DNA of 64,000 bases from an uncultured Clostridia bacterium (GTDB lineage Bacteria > Bacillota > Clostridia > Christensenellales > Aristaeellaceae): NCBI GenBank assembly GCA_947166385.1, contig CAMVEB010000006.1:92786-156785 (forward strand), in the 5' to 3' direction. The translations under genes and the position numbers were made by a program. Below are positions 62,587-64,000 of this stretch, in pieces; the first letter of the stretch is position 1, and each line of letters starts with the position of its first letter. Under the pieces are notes generated by a model. It was not told the origin of the DNA, did no database searches, and worked only from the letters and a program-made list of their open reading frames with translations.

Positions 62587-62969
62587 TTACCCAAGAATCT
62601 CCTGAAGCTTCTCCGCGTCTCTGATCAGAATAACAGGTGGCGTATAGGAAATCATGTCTCTCAACTCCAGATCATCACAGTAGCAGGTTCTGCCGCTACG
62701 ACATCGCACGGGTATTTTCCGGCGGATGAGAATACTGCCGCAGGCCCAATGAGTTCTCCCGGTCCACGCAAGGAAACATTTACCTGACTACCGTTTGGAA
62801 AAGACTTCTGCGCCTGCACACGTCCTTCAAGCACAAGGCCGACTCTACTGGCTTCCTCCATCAGAAAAAAGATCGTTTCTTTTTTAATAACCATCTTCCG
62901 TCGTACAGAAAGCGACTTGCCGTCCGACAAGTCGATGATGGTTTTGGAGCCGGTTGCGATGATGGCCAT
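62587..62969 (-). pseudogene. Crp/Fnr-type regulator, N-terminal half only
   Basis: From an ATG at 62969 (GGAGG upstream) the frame gives a cyclic-nucleotide-binding-like domain: VGLVLEGRVQAQKSFPNGSQ, VNVSLRGPGELIGPAAVFSS, YPCDVVAAEPATVMI, then a stop at 62661. Intact members of this group have about 225 residues with a C-terminal helix-turn-helix, absent here. Just before and after the stop another frame reads LELRDMISYTPPVILIRDAE to a stop at 62587, probably the tail of the deleted or of another gene. Confidence 0.72.
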
Positions 62970-63013
62970 GTGGCGCTGCCTCCTTCAAATTGATATAAAG
63001 AAAGCGCCACATG
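62967..63013 (-). repeat. Inverted repeat enclosing the ribosome site of the Crp/Fnr remnant
   Basis: Perfect 11-base arms CATGTGGCGCT (62967-62977) and AGCGCCACATG (63003-63013). On the minus-strand RNA the second arm contains the start codon and the loop contains the GGAGG, so a hairpin would block translation initiation. Confidence 0.6.
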
Positions 63014-63109
63014 GCGTGACGCTTTGCTTGGCGAATGAGTCTGTATTTGCTTTTATCTGCTTATTTCATCTGTTTCTCGAATTGGTATGTAATGGAAATC
63101 GTATCAGTG

Positions 63110-63420
63110 TCAAAGTGAACTGTCTGTGACCCAAAGAATCTCGTGATGATGGGAAAGACAAATGCCGTCATCCCGGCAGGACAGCGTGTTCAGGTAATCC
63201 GCATCCCGCCCGAAGACCTCGCGCCGGATGAAGACTCCTCCCTCCGAATCTTCTTCCTCGGTCTCCAGGAGGAGATAATCCGCTTCTGGCAGGGGAATGA
63301 TTTGCTCTGGCACGGTACCGGGCTGGTATTCTTCGCTCACCAGCAGCTTGTGCGTCCTGCTGAACTGCAGCAGCCGGGTTTTCAGCGGCTTTCGGACTGC
63401 CTGAATCTGGATAATACACC
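63110..63420 (-). pseudogene. Fragment ending in the duplicated Cys/His tail
   Basis: An open minus-strand frame without a convincing start reads RTHKLLVSEEYQPGTVPEQI, IPLPEADYLLLETEEEDSEG, and ends YLNTLSCRDDGICLSHHHE, ILW. The last 30 residues are nearly those of the exported protein at 46614, and the DNA is almost identical over about 35 bases (63157-63195 against 46664-46702). The upstream portion is unlike that protein and not recognised. At 63400-63420 it meets an AraC fragment on the other strand. Confidence 0.55.
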
Positions 63421-63508
63421 AATCCGCTATCTGGTCAGATTCCGCCTTCAGAAAGCTGCGGAAGAATTCCAGCGTAGACTTGTTCTCAGGTTCCTTATGG
63501 AATGTTGA
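63405..63508 (+). pseudogene. AraC-type helix-turn-helix fragment
   Basis: The plus strand reads TPIRYLVRFRLQKAAEEF, the well-known link between the two helix-turn-helix units of AraC regulators, then stops after about 15 more residues. Nothing of the rest of an AraC protein is seen. It is a deletion scar with the minus-strand fragment at 63110-63420. Confidence 0.5.
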
Positions 63509-63535
63509 TCGAAACGAGGATCACACAATTTTCGC

Positions 63536-63563
63536 GAAAAATGTGATTAGAATCACATTTTTC
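63536..63563. promoter_or_regulatory. Long perfect palindrome
   Basis: 13-base arms GAAAAATGTGATT and AATCACATTTTTC with AG between them. It lies 22 bases before a strong promoter and may be an operator or a bidirectional terminator (A- and T-runs at the ends). The core TGTGATT-AATCACA also recalls a Crp/Fnr half-site pair. Confidence 0.65.
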
Positions 63564-63584
63564 TCATAATACGCGTGAATTTGG

Positions 63585-63613
63585 TTGACTTCATCTTGTT
63601 ATCGCATTATGAT
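63585..63613 (+). promoter_or_regulatory. Promoter of the ATPase gene
   Basis: TTGACT, 17-base spacer, TATGAT. The start codon is 57 bases downstream. Confidence 0.7.
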
Positions 63614-63669
63614 ACAGAAGACAGAAGAGAATAAGAGCCTGGATTTGAACGAATAGGGGAGTGATCAAA

Positions 63670-64000
63670 ATGCAACGCATGATCATGAATGACCTGATCG
63701 CATGGAAACAATCCAAGAGACGGAAACCACTTATGCTGCATGGCGCCAGGCAGGTTGGGAAGTCATGGATTCTTGAGGAATTTGGTAAGACATTTCCAAA
63801 TGGATATGTGAAGATCAATTTTGACAGAGAACCGGAATTCGCCCAGTTTTTCCAGACTACAAAGGATGTTCGCTGGATTCTTCAGAATCTTTCAATGGCT
63901 ACGGGGAAAGCGATTACCACGGATACGCTGATTATCTTTGATGAGATCCAGGCCTGCGAGGAAGCGCTGAACAGCCTGAAGTATTTCAAGGAAGACGCTC
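63670..64000 (+). CDS. AAA ATPase of the AAA_14/DUF4143 type, N-terminal part
   Basis: The gene runs off the end of the window; 110 residues are visible. It begins MQRMIMNDLIAWKQSKRRKP, Walker A is LHGARQVGKSW, a strand VKINFDREPEFAQFF follows, and Walker B is TLIIFDEIQACEEALNSLKY. Proteins of this family have an AAA_14 domain followed by DUF4143 and are abundant in gut anaerobes; the role is unknown, with suggested links to DNA or defence. AGGGGAG precedes the ATG. Confidence 0.88.
   Translation, partial: MQRMIMNDLIAWKQSKRRKPLMLHGARQVGKSWILEEFGKTFPNGYVKINFDREPEFAQFFQTTKDVRWILQNLSMATGKAITTDTLIIFDEIQACEEALNSLKYFKEDA

Noticed and set aside
1..64000. TAG reassigned to glutamine throughout
   Set aside because: Several intact genes, such as the AraC regulator ending at 53286, end in TAG at the expected length.
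1..64000. CRISPR arrays, tRNA or rRNA genes
   Set aside because: No regularly spaced repeats and no cloverleaf or rRNA-like sequence were noticed on reading; a tRNAscan or CRISPR-finder run would be needed to exclude them fully.

Overview
The window looks like the chromosome of a gut or rumen member of the Bacillota, class Clostridia. The signs are an AddAB recombination nuclease, a class III fructose-1,6-bisphosphatase, BioY and ECF-type vitamin uptake, short MKK-type signal peptides, plant-wall glycoside hydrolases (GH10, GH9), and strong AGGAGG ribosome sites. This is inference from gene families; no rRNA or tRNA is present to place it.

Layout. 1-5.4 kb: GH10 xylanase end, MATE exporter, flavin reductase, ABC exporter, ferredoxin-type aldo/keto reductase. 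5.6-9.2 kb: a phosphoesterase broken by TAG, the nickel-cofactor gene larC with an ECF S-component, and a wrecked FIST-GGDEF gene. 9.2-16.3 kb: addB-addA. 16.4-28 kb: acetyltransferases, exported proteins, a hydrolase, bioY, an HD protein, fbp, a frameshifted ion channel, a zinc macrodomain protein, a RibD-type reductase and a RidA gene with an internal TAG. 28.2-32.9 kb: a TetR-controlled RND (HAE3) exporter with a heptad-repeat exported partner. 36.5-39.9 kb: a metal-homeostasis group (ZIP transporter, a ZinT-like::MntR-like fusion, DUF3793) with TTAG-N6-CTAA boxes. 40.0-40.8 kb: a Phd/PIN toxin-antitoxin pair. 42.6-53.3 kb: small-molecule metabolism (aldo/keto reductase, two Nudix hydrolases, PfkB kinase plus xylose-isomerase-like protein, esterase, DinB-DUF3795 protein, MFS transporter with a divergent AraC regulator). 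53.3-54.7 kb: remnants around an SDR gene. 54.7-62.2 kb: a clearly more GC-rich block with a GH9 cellulase, a heterodimeric ABC exporter, a GH10 remnant and an iron alcohol dehydrogenase. The end holds a Crp/Fnr remnant, a duplicated exported-protein tail, and the start of an AAA ATPase.

The most striking general feature is gene decay by internal deletion. At least a dozen loci keep a ribosome site and N-terminus, or a C-terminus, of a recognisable family with the middle lost. Several others carry one-base changes in homopolymer runs or a CAG-to-TAG change. The AKR / ECF-S / larC block appears to have been duplicated and then lost complementary parts. One deletion seems to have made an in-frame fusion of an exported zinc-binding protein to a metalloregulator. 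Because these breaks are so many, an assembly or read-error origin must be kept in mind for each.

All family assignments come from reading motifs and recalled family features; no database search was run.
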